This document shows positions 36,811 through 45,183 of a stretch of DNA of 64,000 nt, piece by piece. The translations under genes and the position numbers were made by a program. A model generated the notes under the pieces. The model saw only the letters and a list, made by a program, of their open reading frames with translations. It did no database searches and was not told the DNA's origin. Source of the DNA: Neoluteolibacter marinus (lineage in GTDB: Bacteria; Verrucomicrobiota; Verrucomicrobiia; Verrucomicrobiales; Akkermansiaceae). Location of the stretch: contig NZ_JACZFQ010000022.1 in assembly GCF_014904755.1 (NCBI RefSeq), positions 24,061 to 88,060 of the forward strand, given 5' to 3'. How positions within the stretch are numbered: position 1 is the first letter of the stretch; every line of letters starts with the position of its first letter.

Positions 36811-37995
36811 TTACCAGCTGATGCGCAAGCCGGTGGTGAGGTTCCAGCCGTCGAAGGCTCCGCCGTTGTTGGCGCGATCGCGCATGCTCAAGTACTGCAA
36901 TCCCGCCTGAAGCTTGAGGTTGTTGCCCACCAGGTAGTAGTTCATGCCGAGGTACCCCTCCTGGTACTGGTCGCCGCGCCGGCTGTTGAGCGCGGCGCCG
37001 TCGTAGCGGCCGTTGAAGCGGACGCCGTCGTTGCCATCGCTTTCGACGAAGGTGTAACGGGCCACCAGCTGCAGCTTGTCGGTCAAATCCACATAGGGCA
37101 TGACCACGAAGCCCCAGAGATCCGGCTGGCCGAGGAAGCCGTCACCGGCGGCCAGGTCGGCCCGCACGCCGTAGCAGCCGTTGTGGTAGCGGGCGTTGAG
37201 CGACACCACCTGACCCAGCGAGCGGTTGACGAAGAGCTCGGGGCGGGAAGGCGTCTCCTCGTTGTAGACGTAGTCGAAGCGCAGGGCGGCTTCATCGACG
37301 CCGAGCTGGCCGGCGAAGTCGTAGCCCACCGAGCCGATCCAGGTCGAACCGGAGGTGAAATTTCCGAACTCCGCATCGGCCTCGCCCTGGGAGAACACGC
37401 CGACCTGATAGAACCAGCCGTCACAGGTCCCGCCCACCGACACGCCGGGAGCGTATTCGGAGGTGAACCACAGGTTGCCGGAAAGATTGTTGCGCTCGAT
37501 GGTCAGCAATTCCTTCGACGAGGTGGCGCCGTCGAGCGTGAAGCCCATGCTCTGCTTGCCGACCTTGATCGCCAGGGCATCGCTCTTCTTCCAGCCGACG
37601 TAGGCGTCGGTCAGGCGCTGGTAGGCCGGGTCGACATCCGGATCGAAGTCGGCCTCGACGTGGGCGGTGAAATCATGGAAGAGCGTCGCCTTGAAGCCGG
37701 CACGCAGACGGCGGGTGTTGAAGTCCTCGTAATCGAGATCGTCGTCGTTGAAACCGGCCACCGGCGTGCCGTGACCGTCAATGAGGACGTAGTCGAATTG
37801 GGCACGGCCGGTGAAGGCGAACTTCTGGATCACCGGGTTGTCCTTGTTCTCGTAGAGGGTCGCAAGGTCGAGCAGACCGCCCCACCAGTCGCTGAATGCA
37901 TCCGCTTCGTTGCTCGCAACGGCATTTCCACCGGCCTGCACCAGCAGGACGGCAGCCAGACCAAGGGAATTACGGGAGATGAAACTTGGGTACAT
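36811..37995 (-). CDS. Phosphate-selective porin O/P family protein
   Basis: 394 residues from ATG 37995 with signal peptide (LGLAAVLLVQAGGNAVAS). An OprP/OprO-type outer-membrane barrel: FTGRAQFDYVLIDG, FNTRRLRAGFKATLFHDF, AYVGWKKSDALAIKVGKQS, alternating strands to the end and a C-terminal aromatic residue in LRISW, as in outer-membrane proteins. Its place directly before pstS on the same strand, with a shared operator-like repeat about 100 bases upstream and a terminator between the two, supports a role in phosphate entry under phosphate limitation. Confidence 0.88.
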   Translation of the reverse strand: MYPSFISRNSLGLAAVLLVQAGGNAVASNEADAFSDWWGGLLDLATLYENKDNPVIQKFAFTGRAQFDYVLIDGHGTPVAGFNDDDLDYEDFNTRRLRAGFKATLFHDFTAHVEADFDPDVDPAYQRLTDAYVGWKKSDALAIKVGKQSMGFTLDGATSSKELLTIERNNLSGNLWFTSEYAPGVSVGGTCDGWFYQVGVFSQGEADAEFGNFTSGSTWIGSVGYDFAGQLGVDEAALRFDYVYNEETPSRPELFVNRSLGQVVSLNARYHNGCYGVRADLAAGDGFLGQPDLWGFVVMPYVDLTDKLQLVARYTFVESDGNDGVRFNGRYDGAALNSRRGDQYQEGYLGMNYYLVGNNLKLQAGLQYLSMRDRANNGGAFDGWNLTTGLRISW

Positions 37996-38058
37996 ATTTT
38001 TGATTATCAAACGGCTACAATTCACCAAGCGAAACCAGCCGGCGAACAGGTGGCGAGA

Positions 38059-38110
38059 TTGTCACCTAACCAGAATCGGGCGAGTGACGCTTTGTGACGC
38101 TTCCGTCACC
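38059..38110 (-). promoter_or_regulatory. Candidate Pho operator region upstream of the porin
   Basis: The plus strand reads TTTGTGAC-GCT-TCCGTCACC at 38091-38110, giving GTGAC-N6-GTCAC at 38094-38109. A further GTGACGC lies ten bases before (38084-38090) and TTGTCACC at 38059-38066. The porin start codon is at 37995, so the palindrome centre is about 106 bases upstream. 16 of 19 positions match the element before pstS over TTTGTGACnnnTCCGTCAC. Confidence 0.55.
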
Positions 38111-38223
38111 TTTTGTCGACCCGGCGCATGCGCCTCCCCCCTGCCGGACTTCCCCGGCGAACAGACGCGGAATCGCCGGATTTCTTGTTGCAAACTCATC
38201 TCAATTGCTAGAGCTTCCCTTCG

Positions 38224-38475
38224 ATGGCGCTTGCGACGGCCAACGATCTCGAAGCCGACAGCTTGCTCAGTTTGAGCCAAGCGAAGGTCGGCTGCGATTT
38301 CCGCATCCGCTTCCTGAACGGCCCGGCCTGCGAGCAGCTCCGCCAACTCGGTTTCTGTGAAAGCCTGCAAGTCCGCAAGCTGGCCGACGGCCGCAATTTG
38401 ATCTGCACCGTGTGCGGGACCCGCTTGGCCCTGAGCCGCGAGCTCGCCAGCCAGGTGATGGTGGGTGCCGCCTGA
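38224..38475 (+). CDS. feoA: Ferrous iron transport protein FeoA
   Basis: 83 residues, an SH3-like small cytosolic protein that assists FeoB. Family pattern: LSLSQAKVGCDFRIRFLNG, EQLRQLGFCESLQVRKL and a C-terminal CGTRLALSRELASQVMV. It lies 7 bases before feoB. No convincing Fur box is seen in the 110 bases upstream; a GCAA-N11-TTGC inverted repeat near 38190 is weak. Confidence 0.93.
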   Translation: MALATANDLEADSLLSLSQAKVGCDFRIRFLNGPACEQLRQLGFCESLQVRKLADGRNLICTVCGTRLALSRELASQVMVGAA

Positions 38476-38482
38476 TTTCCCG

Positions 38483-40348
38483 ATGTCCGACGTGCTTGAG
38501 ACGGTCGCCCTGGCCGGCAACCCCAATGCCGGCAAAACCACGCTTTTCAACGCCCTGACGGGCTCCAGCCAGCGCACCGGCAACTATGCCGGCGTGACGG
38601 TGGAACGGAAAAGCGGTGAATTCTTCACGCCCCACGGGCGCAAGCTGCGCGTCGTCGACCTGCCCGGCTGTTACTCGCTCGACGGTGGCAGCCCCGACCA
38701 GCAGATCGCACGGCAGGCCTTGCACGGTGAAATCGACGGCGAAGCGCGGCCGGACCTGGTGATCTGCGTCCTGGACGCCTCGAATCTGGAACGCCATCTG
38801 GTGCTCGCGCTTCAGGTGATCGAACTCGGCCTGCCGGTGGTGATCGCCCTGAACATGATCGACGTCGCGGAAAGTGCGGGTCTGCGCCTCGACCCGCAGA
38901 AGCTCTCCGAGGAACTCGGCGGCGTGCCGGTGGTGCCGATCCAAGCGAACGCCAACAAGGGCATCGTCGAGCTGAAACAGGCGATCCGTCACCCTTTCCC
39001 CCATCCTGCCGCCACCACCTGGACTCCGGAGAACCGCCAGGGCCGTGTCCTGCAGATCTGCGAGGTCGCGGCCCGCCGACCCGACACCCACAGCAGCACC
39101 CTTTCCGACAAGCTCGACGCCTGGCTGCTTCATCCGTTCTGGGGTTGGGTCGCCTTTGCCGCGATCATGATCGGCATCTTCTGGACCATTTTCTCGGTCG
39201 CCGGGATCCCGATGGGCTGGATTGAGGACGGCACGGGCGCAGTGCGCGACTGGGTCAACGCCTCGATGAGCGAAGGCGACTTCCGCTCGCTGCTCGCCGA
39301 CGGCATTGTCACCGGCATCGGCGAAGGGGTGCTGGTGTTCCTGCCCCAGATCGTGCTGCTGTTTTTCTTCATCGGGCTCCTTGAAAGCTCCGGTTACCTC
39401 GCCCGGGCCGCCTTCCTCATGGACGGCGTGATGGCCAAGGCGGGTCTCAGCGGGAAAGCCTTCCTGCCCCTGCTCAGCTCCTACGCCTGCGCCATCCCCG
39501 GAGTCATGGCCACCCGCACCATCGACTCCGCGAAAGAACGGCTGGTCACGATCTTCGTGGCACCGTGGATGAGCTGCTCGGCCCGCCTGCCCGTCTATCT
39601 GACGCTCGTGCCGCTGCTGCTGGTGGGGATGTCCGGACTCCAGCAGGCGCTGATTTTCTCGGTCATCTACCTGACCGGAACCGTGACCGCCTTGATCGTC
39701 GCGCGGATTCTCCGCGGGCGCCTGGGCGAGGATGCCACGCCGTCCCATTTCCTGCTCGAGCTGCCGCCCTACCGGGCGCCCCAGTGGAGTTACATCCTGC
39801 GCCACGTGATCGGCCGGGCCGGCGCCTTCCTCAAGAATGCCGGCACCATCCTGCTGGCGATTTTCATCCTGCTGTGGGCGCTCAGCACCTATCCGAAAAG
39901 CAAGTCGGAAGATCCCGGCGAGCAGCTCGCCCACAGCGCGATGGGCCGGATCGGCGACGTGGTCGAGCCGCTGGTCAAGCCGCTGGGCGTCGACGGCCGC
40001 ACCGGAACGGCCATCCTGACCTCCTTCGCCGCCCGCGAGGCCTTCGTGGGTTCGATGACCCAGCTGTTCCACGTCGAGGAAAGCGATGACGACGAGGAGA
40101 CCCTCAACCGCCTGCAATCGGCCCTGTCCGCCGCCACCTGGCCGGACGGCCGCAAGATGTTCACCCTGCCGGCGCTGCTCGGCCTGATCGTCTTCTACAT
40201 CTACGCCCTGCAGTGCCTGCCCACCTCCGCGGTGGTCGCCCGCGAGGCGGGGTCCTTCAAATGGGCCGCCGGCCAGTTCGTTTTCATGAGCGTCTTCGCC
40301 TGGCTCGCGGCATTTGCAGTCTTCCACATCAGCTCGATGTTCCTCTGA
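38483..40348 (+). CDS. feoB: Ferrous iron transporter FeoB
   Basis: 621 residues from ATG 38483 (a GTG six codons upstream is possible). It is the GTP-gated Fe2+ importer. The G-protein domain has G1 GNPNAGKTT, G2 region NYAGVTVERK, G3 DLPGCYSLD and G4 NMID. The membrane domain begins near WGWVAFAAIMIGIFWTIF and shows both Gate motifs (GLLESSGYLARAAFLMD; SYACAIPGVMATRTI), with the Cys-containing IPG segment intact. It lacks the extra C-terminal part of E. coli FeoB. The operon continues with a Cys-rich peptide. Confidence 0.96.
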   Translation: MSDVLETVALAGNPNAGKTTLFNALTGSSQRTGNYAGVTVERKSGEFFTPHGRKLRVVDLPGCYSLDGGSPDQQIARQALHGEIDGEARPDLVICVLDASNLERHLVLALQVIELGLPVVIALNMIDVAESAGLRLDPQKLSEELGGVPVVPIQANANKGIVELKQAIRHPFPHPAATTWTPENRQGRVLQICEVAARRPDTHSSTLSDKLDAWLLHPFWGWVAFAAIMIGIFWTIFSVAGIPMGWIEDGTGAVRDWVNASMSEGDFRSLLADGIVTGIGEGVLVFLPQIVLLFFFIGLLESSGYLARAAFLMDGVMAKAGLSGKAFLPLLSSYACAIPGVMATRTIDSAKERLVTIFVAPWMSCSARLPVYLTLVPLLLVGMSGLQQALIFSVIYLTGTVTALIVARILRGRLGEDATPSHFLLELPPYRAPQWSYILRHVIGRAGAFLKNAGTILLAIFILLWALSTYPKSKSEDPGEQLAHSAMGRIGDVVEPLVKPLGVDGRTGTAILTSFAAREAFVGSMTQLFHVEESDDDEETLNRLQSALSAATWPDGRKMFTLPALLGLIVFYIYALQCLPTSAVVAREAGSFKWAAGQFVFMSVFAWLAAFAVFHISSMFL

Positions 40349-40349
40349 C

Positions 40350-40499
40350 ATGAACGACTGGCAACCATGGGCCGTCGCGGCCATCGTCCTGCTGGCGATC
40401 GCTTTCCTGATCCGCCGCGCGACCGCCGGACGCACCCGCGGCAACGGTTGTGGCCATGGCTGCGGATGTGATCACCCGCGAAAATTCGACGGCAGATGA
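40350..40499 (+). CDS. FeoB-associated Cys-rich membrane peptide
   Basis: 49 residues starting two bases after the feoB stop. One membrane helix (WAVAAIVLLAIAFLI) is followed by a basic turn (RRATAGRTRGN) and a Cys/His cluster (GCGHGCGCDH). This matches the small FeoB-associated Cys-rich proteins that replace FeoC in many bacteria, probably binding iron or sensing redox at the pore exit. Confidence 0.85.
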   Translation: MNDWQPWAVAAIVLLAIAFLIRRATAGRTRGNGCGHGCGCDHPRKFDGR

Positions 40500-40508
40500 A
40501 AGCAAAAG

Positions 40509-40532
40509 GCAGGGAGACCAAGTCCCCCTGCC
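40509..40532. terminator. Possible bidirectional terminator
   Basis: GGCAGGG (40509-40515) pairs with CCCTGCC (40526-40532) in the 71-base gap between the feo operon and the convergent LamG gene. The plus strand continues with ATGCTTTCC; the minus strand with TTTTGCTTTC, so it could serve both directions. A GGATCC-GATGT-GGATCC direct repeat lies just after. Confidence 0.45.
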
Positions 40533-40570
40533 CATGCTTTCCGGATCCGATGTGGATCCTTCAACCCGAT

Positions 40571-43500
40571 TTATTCCGCAATTACCCTGACAAAGAGTTT
40601 CGTCGACCCGGGTGGCGCGGCGCTGAGGGTGGCGGACATGGTCTGCACGTCGCCATTGGTGGCCGACACGGACTGCCCCGCGGTCGCCGCAAGGTCTGGG
40701 TCCCAGTCGATGAGATTGGTGGAAACCATGATGGTGCAAGTGAGCCCGCTCAGATCGGGATGGAGGCGCTGGTAGCTGAATTCGCCGGTCGCCGCATCGG
40801 GCAGGATCACGATCGGATTCACCGAACCGGGATTCCCCGGATCGAGACCGAAGGCAAACTCGTCCTCGTTGGTCATCCCGTCCCCATCCGGGTCGGCCCC
40901 AGGGCTCTTGTCGGCAAGGCCCGGGTAGTTGGTGTTGACCCACGTCGAATACAGCCCGGTCGGGATCGTGAGCGCCTGCACTTCGCCGGCGAAGAGCTTC
41001 TGCTTGTAGATCCGGACATCGAAGAGCTTGCCGGCGAAGTAGTTGCTGTAGTTCACGCCGTCGGTCTGCCGTCCGCCCAGCACCAGATGTTGGCCGGTCG
41101 CCAAGTTCATCACGTCGCCCAGGGTGTTGACGTCATGGGAAAGCACGCCGTCGACATAGAGCGAGCGGACGCCCGTGGTCTCGTCCCACACGCCGGCGAA
41201 GTGGTGCCACTCCGTGTCGTCAACATTGACGGTGCTGCCACGATGATCCTCGTTGCCGAGGCCGCGTACGGTGAAGCCGGCGACCGGATCGAGCGCCACC
41301 CGGCGGACCTGCCATCCGATGCCGCCCTCGCCGCCCTTGGCAACCCAGGGTGACCATTCACCCGGGAATCCCTTGGCCCAGAAGGCCACGGTGATCTGGC
41401 TGCGGATCGTATCGTCGAAGGTGTTGAGGTAGGAGGGATCGCTGGTGGAACTGTTCTCGATCATCACGGCAACATTCCCCGCCGAAAGGTCCAGCGACTT
41501 GCCGCTGAAACCGGCCGGAACATCGGTCGAATAGGCGAGCAGGCCGGCATTGCCGCCCACCGCAACGCCGTCGTGCGTGCCGGCGACGGTGTAGCCCGAC
41601 TCATCGGCGAGGTTCTCGTTGCCGGAAACCCAATGACCGACCAGCGCGGTCGCAGGATCGGGCAGGACCGACACCGACACGGTGTAGACCTCGACCACCA
41701 GCAGGTCCGAGGAAGTGACCGTGTAGGTCACCGGATTGGTGAAGTCCTGGATGCTGCCGGACGGCTTGTCGCAGGTCGCGCCGGCGCTCAGGGTGTAGGT
41801 CGGAGCAAGGGCCGTCACCGACGAACCGAAGGGCAAGGCGGGCAGGGTAATGTTGGTGCCGGAGATGATGGCTGCGCCCTGGTGGCTGAAGCTGGTGATC
41901 TTCGCCTCGGGAGTCGGCGGGATCACCGGCGCGAGTTCGCCCGGGATCGAGACGTTGTCGAGACGGGCCCAGCCCCAGCCACCCTTGTTGTAGTCGATGA
42001 AATCCAGCGTGTAGCGCTTGCCCTCGATGATGAACGGGGCGAGCTCCTCCTCGCTGAAACTATGGGTGACGTAGCCGGGACCGTTGCCGGTCCGGCGCCG
42101 GCTCAGGACATAGGTGTTGGATTCCACGTCGCGCAGCGCGACGCCCGAGAAGCCGTTGTCGCTGGCCGCGATCTGGGGGATGTCCGACGGCCCGACGCCG
42201 GGCTGTTCGAGCGCGCCCTGGCCGCCGGCCAGCTGGAAACTGAGAGGCCCCGACGGGTCCAGGAAAAAGTCCGGCGAACGCCCGAAGCGGGTTTCCGCCC
42301 CGTCCGCGGACGGACCTTCCGGCGTGCCAAGCCCCCCGTTTTCCCAGAGGTCGCCGGGCACCGGCCAGATCTGGGTCCAGTCCTGCAGGCCGCTATCGAA
42401 ATCGTAGACGATCGGGTCCGAGAACAGGACCGTCACGGTGAAGTCCTTGGTGCTGCCGTCCTCCGCCGTGATGGTGTAGGTCTGCGGGGTGGTGAAATCG
42501 CGGGAATCCCACGACGGATGATCGAAATCCTCGGTCGCGAAGGGAGACACGTCGTAAACGACGAAGAGATCGGTCACGTCCGTGCCCAGCGGCACGTACT
42601 TGGTGATCCCGGTTCCCTCGATCTTGGCCGGGCCGAAGTCGAAGAATTCAAAATAGACAATGTCCTTCGCCGTGCCCGCGGCCGGGGTCGCGCCGACCTC
42701 GGCCGAATAGGGACCGCTGCCACCGCCGTTGCTTCCCAGGACCTTGAAGAGGTAGGGCACGCCATTGGTGAGGCCGGTTTTCAGGAACGGCGGCTCCAGC
42801 ACCACATCGGTGGTCTCCTCGTCGGTCACGGTGTTCTTGGTCCACACCGTGTACTCGGTGGCGCCGGCCGACGGCGACCAGGTCAGGTTGACCTTCTGGA
42901 GTCCGGGCGTCGCCGTCAGCCCTTCCGGGGCCAACTGGGGGATCAAATCGTAGACGTCCTCCTGCGAGAGCGCGCTGTTGAAGATCCGGACGTCAAACAA
43001 GAGCCCGGAGAAATACGAGTCGAAATCTGCGGCCCCACCCTGCCGGCCACCCAGCGCCAGATGCTTGCCGGGTGCGAGCGCCATCGTTTGCTCGAGCGGA
43101 TTGTAGATCACGTGGGAGAGCTCGCCGTCGACATAGAGCGTCCGGCTTCCATCGGCCTGGTCCCAGACCGCCGTGAAGTGATGCCAGACCGGGGGATTGT
43201 CGTTGACGTTGATGGTGCTGCCCCAGCCGTCGGCATCATTCAGGCCACGAACGGTGAAGCCGGCAATCGGGTCGCCGCCCATGCGCCGGACCTGCCAGCC
43301 GATGTTGTCTTCTCCCCGTTTCGACACCCAGGGTGCCCAGTTGCCCGGGAAGCCCTTGGCCCAGAAGGCCACTGTCAGCGCGCTGCCGACGCCTTCGTCG
43401 AAGGTGTTAAGGTAGCCCGCGTCGGTGTTGGCACTGTTGTCGATCTGCACCGCGACATTGCCGGCCGTCAGGTCCAGCGACATCCCGCCGGTGAAGCCCG

Positions 43501-43732
43501 GCGGCAAATCGGAGCTGAAGGCGAGCAATCCGGCATTGCCACCGACGGCCACGCCGTCATGGGTGCCCGGGGCGGTGAACCCGGAGGTATCACTCAAGTT
43601 TTCGTCGCCGGAGAACCAGTGGCCGACGAGATCGGCCCGGACGGAAGTCCCGGAAGCAAGCACCGCCGCCGTGGCGAGCGCGAGGTTTCTCAGGCGGACT
43701 CCGGAGGATGGGAGTTTATCGTTCGATTTCAT
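40571..43732 (-). CDS. Secreted protein with two LamG-like modules and shared C-terminal module
   Basis: 1053 residues from ATG 43732, signal peptide ending near VRA. Residues about 35-265 and about 695-925 are two closely similar LamG/concanavalin-like modules (LVGHW, GTHDGVAVGGNAGLL, TVAFWAKGFPG, IGWQVRR, GGRQ and LFDVRI occur in both). Between them are one fibronectin III-like domain (TATPGLQKVNLTWSPSAGATEYTVW split), Ig-like strands with SFSHQGA and a beta domain around the DFGPAKIEG segment. The last 125 residues are the shared module (YSTWVNTNY, PDGDGMTNEDEFAFGLDP, closing FVRVIAE). Probable extracellular glycan-binding protein. Confidence 0.85.
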   Translation of the reverse strand: MKSNDKLPSSGVRLRNLALATAAVLASGTSVRADLVGHWFSGDENLSDTSGFTAPGTHDGVAVGGNAGLLAFSSDLPPGFTGGMSLDLTAGNVAVQIDNSANTDAGYLNTFDEGVGSALTVAFWAKGFPGNWAPWVSKRGEDNIGWQVRRMGGDPIAGFTVRGLNDADGWGSTINVNDNPPVWHHFTAVWDQADGSRTLYVDGELSHVIYNPLEQTMALAPGKHLALGGRQGGAADFDSYFSGLLFDVRIFNSALSQEDVYDLIPQLAPEGLTATPGLQKVNLTWSPSAGATEYTVWTKNTVTDEETTDVVLEPPFLKTGLTNGVPYLFKVLGSNGGGSGPYSAEVGATPAAGTAKDIVYFEFFDFGPAKIEGTGITKYVPLGTDVTDLFVVYDVSPFATEDFDHPSWDSRDFTTPQTYTITAEDGSTKDFTVTVLFSDPIVYDFDSGLQDWTQIWPVPGDLWENGGLGTPEGPSADGAETRFGRSPDFFLDPSGPLSFQLAGGQGALEQPGVGPSDIPQIAASDNGFSGVALRDVESNTYVLSRRRTGNGPGYVTHSFSEEELAPFIIEGKRYTLDFIDYNKGGWGWARLDNVSIPGELAPVIPPTPEAKITSFSHQGAAIISGTNITLPALPFGSSVTALAPTYTLSAGATCDKPSGSIQDFTNPVTYTVTSSDLLVVEVYTVSVSVLPDPATALVGHWVSGNENLADESGYTVAGTHDGVAVGGNAGLLAYSTDVPAGFSGKSLDLSAGNVAVMIENSSTSDPSYLNTFDDTIRSQITVAFWAKGFPGEWSPWVAKGGEGGIGWQVRRVALDPVAGFTVRGLGNEDHRGSTVNVDDTEWHHFAGVWDETTGVRSLYVDGVLSHDVNTLGDVMNLATGQHLVLGGRQTDGVNYSNYFAGKLFDVRIYKQKLFAGEVQALTIPTGLYSTWVNTNYPGLADKSPGADPDGDGMTNEDEFAFGLDPGNPGSVNPIVILPDAATGEFSYQRLHPDLSGLTCTIMVSTNLIDWDPDLAATAGQSVSATNGDVQTMSATLSAAPPGSTKLFVRVIAE

Positions 43733-44010
43733 GGTGGGTTTTTTAGCCAATGCTCATGGTGAGTCGGATCAAGGGGCGGGAGGAGCGGAGAGGCCCGGTC
43801 CCGGAATGGGTTTCGGCCGCGGATCGGCCCCTTTGGGGGAGGACCGTTCCCCGGAGATTCCGGGGATCCGCGATTGAAGTGCATACTGCCCGGATGGCCG
43901 GAATGGCATAGTCCCCAAAGCGGGGACAACCCGCGGCGACCGGGCACGACCGCGATTCCGGCTTTTCTCGCTTCGCTCGCGGCGAGGATCGGCTAAATTC
44001 CCGCAGCCCC
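43733..44010. other. Hairpin-rich intergenic region
   Basis: 278 bases between divergent genes for the LamG protein and the deacetylase. It holds TCCCCGG-AGATT-CCGGGGA (43848-43866), GTCCCC-AAAGC-GGGGAC (43911-43927) and a CCCC-TTT-GGGG element near 43829. They could be parts of untranslated leaders or a small RNA; none matches an RNA family I know. No clear promoter is assigned. Confidence 0.35.
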
Positions 44011-45129
44011 ATGAAGCGCGCCTTTCTCCTCGCCCTGTTGCTCCCGCTCCACGCGGAGGAGCCGGCTGCCCCGGCACCGTCCGACGACGGCGTCCGGGTG
44101 TCGGTGCTCGGCTACCACGATTTCTCGGAAACCGCCCCGGAGACCGAGATGGTCATCCGCACCTCGAAGTTCCGCACCCAGATGCAGGCGATCAAGGACG
44201 CCGGCCTGCCGGTGGTGTCGATGGCCGATTTCCAGGCCTGGAAGCGGGGCGAAAAGGATATCGCCGACAAGAGCATCGTCATCACCATCGACGACGGCTG
44301 GAAGGCGACCTACACGGACGCCTACCCGATCCTCAAGGAGTACGGCTTCCCCTTCACCATCTTCCTCTACAAGAACTACGTCGATGGCGGCGGCAAGGCG
44401 CTGACCTCGGCCATGATCAAGGAGATGCAGGAGAATGGTGCCACCATCGGCAGCCACTCCGTCAGCCATTCCTACCCGAGCGGCCCGCGCAGCAAGGGTC
44501 CGGAGGCCTACGAGAAATTCCTGCGCCTCGAGATGGGTGAGTCCAAGCGCTTCCTCGAATCGAAATTCGGCGCCCGCGTCACCACCTACGCCTACCCGGG
44601 CGGCATCCACACCGCGGAAATGGACCCGCTCGCCGCGGAATTCGGCTACCAGCAGCTTTTCACCGTGCTGCCCGGCAAGGTCCGCCGCTCCAGCGAGGAT
44701 TTCACCCTGCCCCGCTACATCATTCTCGGCACCCACGACCGGGTCTTCGAACTCGCCACCGGCTTCAACGAACTCGCCGTCGCGGCCCCGGGCGCGCTGC
44801 CCCTCGCCCCCCAGACCACCCCCTACCCGGTCAAGCCGGAGCCGGGGATGATCGTCGGCACCCGGCTGCCTGAGATTTCCGCCGACCTCTCCTCCGTCGA
44901 GGACATCGACGAGAAGTCGCTGGTCATGAAAGTCGGTGGCTTCGGCGTGGTGCCCGCGACTTTCGACACCGGGACCAAGGCGATCTCGTGGACCGTCAAC
45001 CGTCGCCTCCGCGCCCCCGTATGCCAGGTCGCCGTGTCCTGGCTGGACAGCAAGGGCAAGCCTCCCGAAGTTCCCCTCCGCTGGTCGTTCCGCATCGACC
45101 CCGAGGCCTCCTACGTCCCGGCGGACTGA
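44011..45129 (+). CDS. Secreted polysaccharide deacetylase (NodB-homology)
   Basis: 372 residues with signal peptide (RAFLLALLLPLHAEEP). Carbohydrate esterase family 4 motifs: VSVLGYHDFSE, motif 1 ITIDDGWKATYTDAYPIL (Asp-Asp, catalytic base and metal ligand), motif 2 GSHSVSH (metal His pair), motif 3 TYAYPGG and later GYQQLFTV. About 120 C-terminal residues form a beta-rich extension. It probably removes acetyl groups from peptidoglycan or an external polysaccharide. Confidence 0.9.
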   Translation: MKRAFLLALLLPLHAEEPAAPAPSDDGVRVSVLGYHDFSETAPETEMVIRTSKFRTQMQAIKDAGLPVVSMADFQAWKRGEKDIADKSIVITIDDGWKATYTDAYPILKEYGFPFTIFLYKNYVDGGGKALTSAMIKEMQENGATIGSHSVSHSYPSGPRSKGPEAYEKFLRLEMGESKRFLESKFGARVTTYAYPGGIHTAEMDPLAAEFGYQQLFTVLPGKVRRSSEDFTLPRYIILGTHDRVFELATGFNELAVAAPGALPLAPQTTPYPVKPEPGMIVGTRLPEISADLSSVEDIDEKSLVMKVGGFGVVPATFDTGTKAISWTVNRRLRAPVCQVAVSWLDSKGKPPEVPLRWSFRIDPEASYVPAD

Positions 45130-45183
45130 GGCGGCCCGCCACGCTCCGGCAGCCCTGCGCCCGAATCCCCGTTTTCCAATTCC

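Noticed and set aside
38091..38110. CRP/FNR site before the porin
   Set aside because: CRP sites need six bases between TGTGA and TCACA; here the spacing is eight and the element recurs before pstS, favouring phosphate control.
38180..38215. Fur box before feoA
   Set aside because: Only a weak GCAA/TTGC inverted repeat, not a Fur-like 19-mer.
38267..40444. A long minus-strand frame opposite feoB
   Set aside because: It mirrors feoB with no domain of its own.
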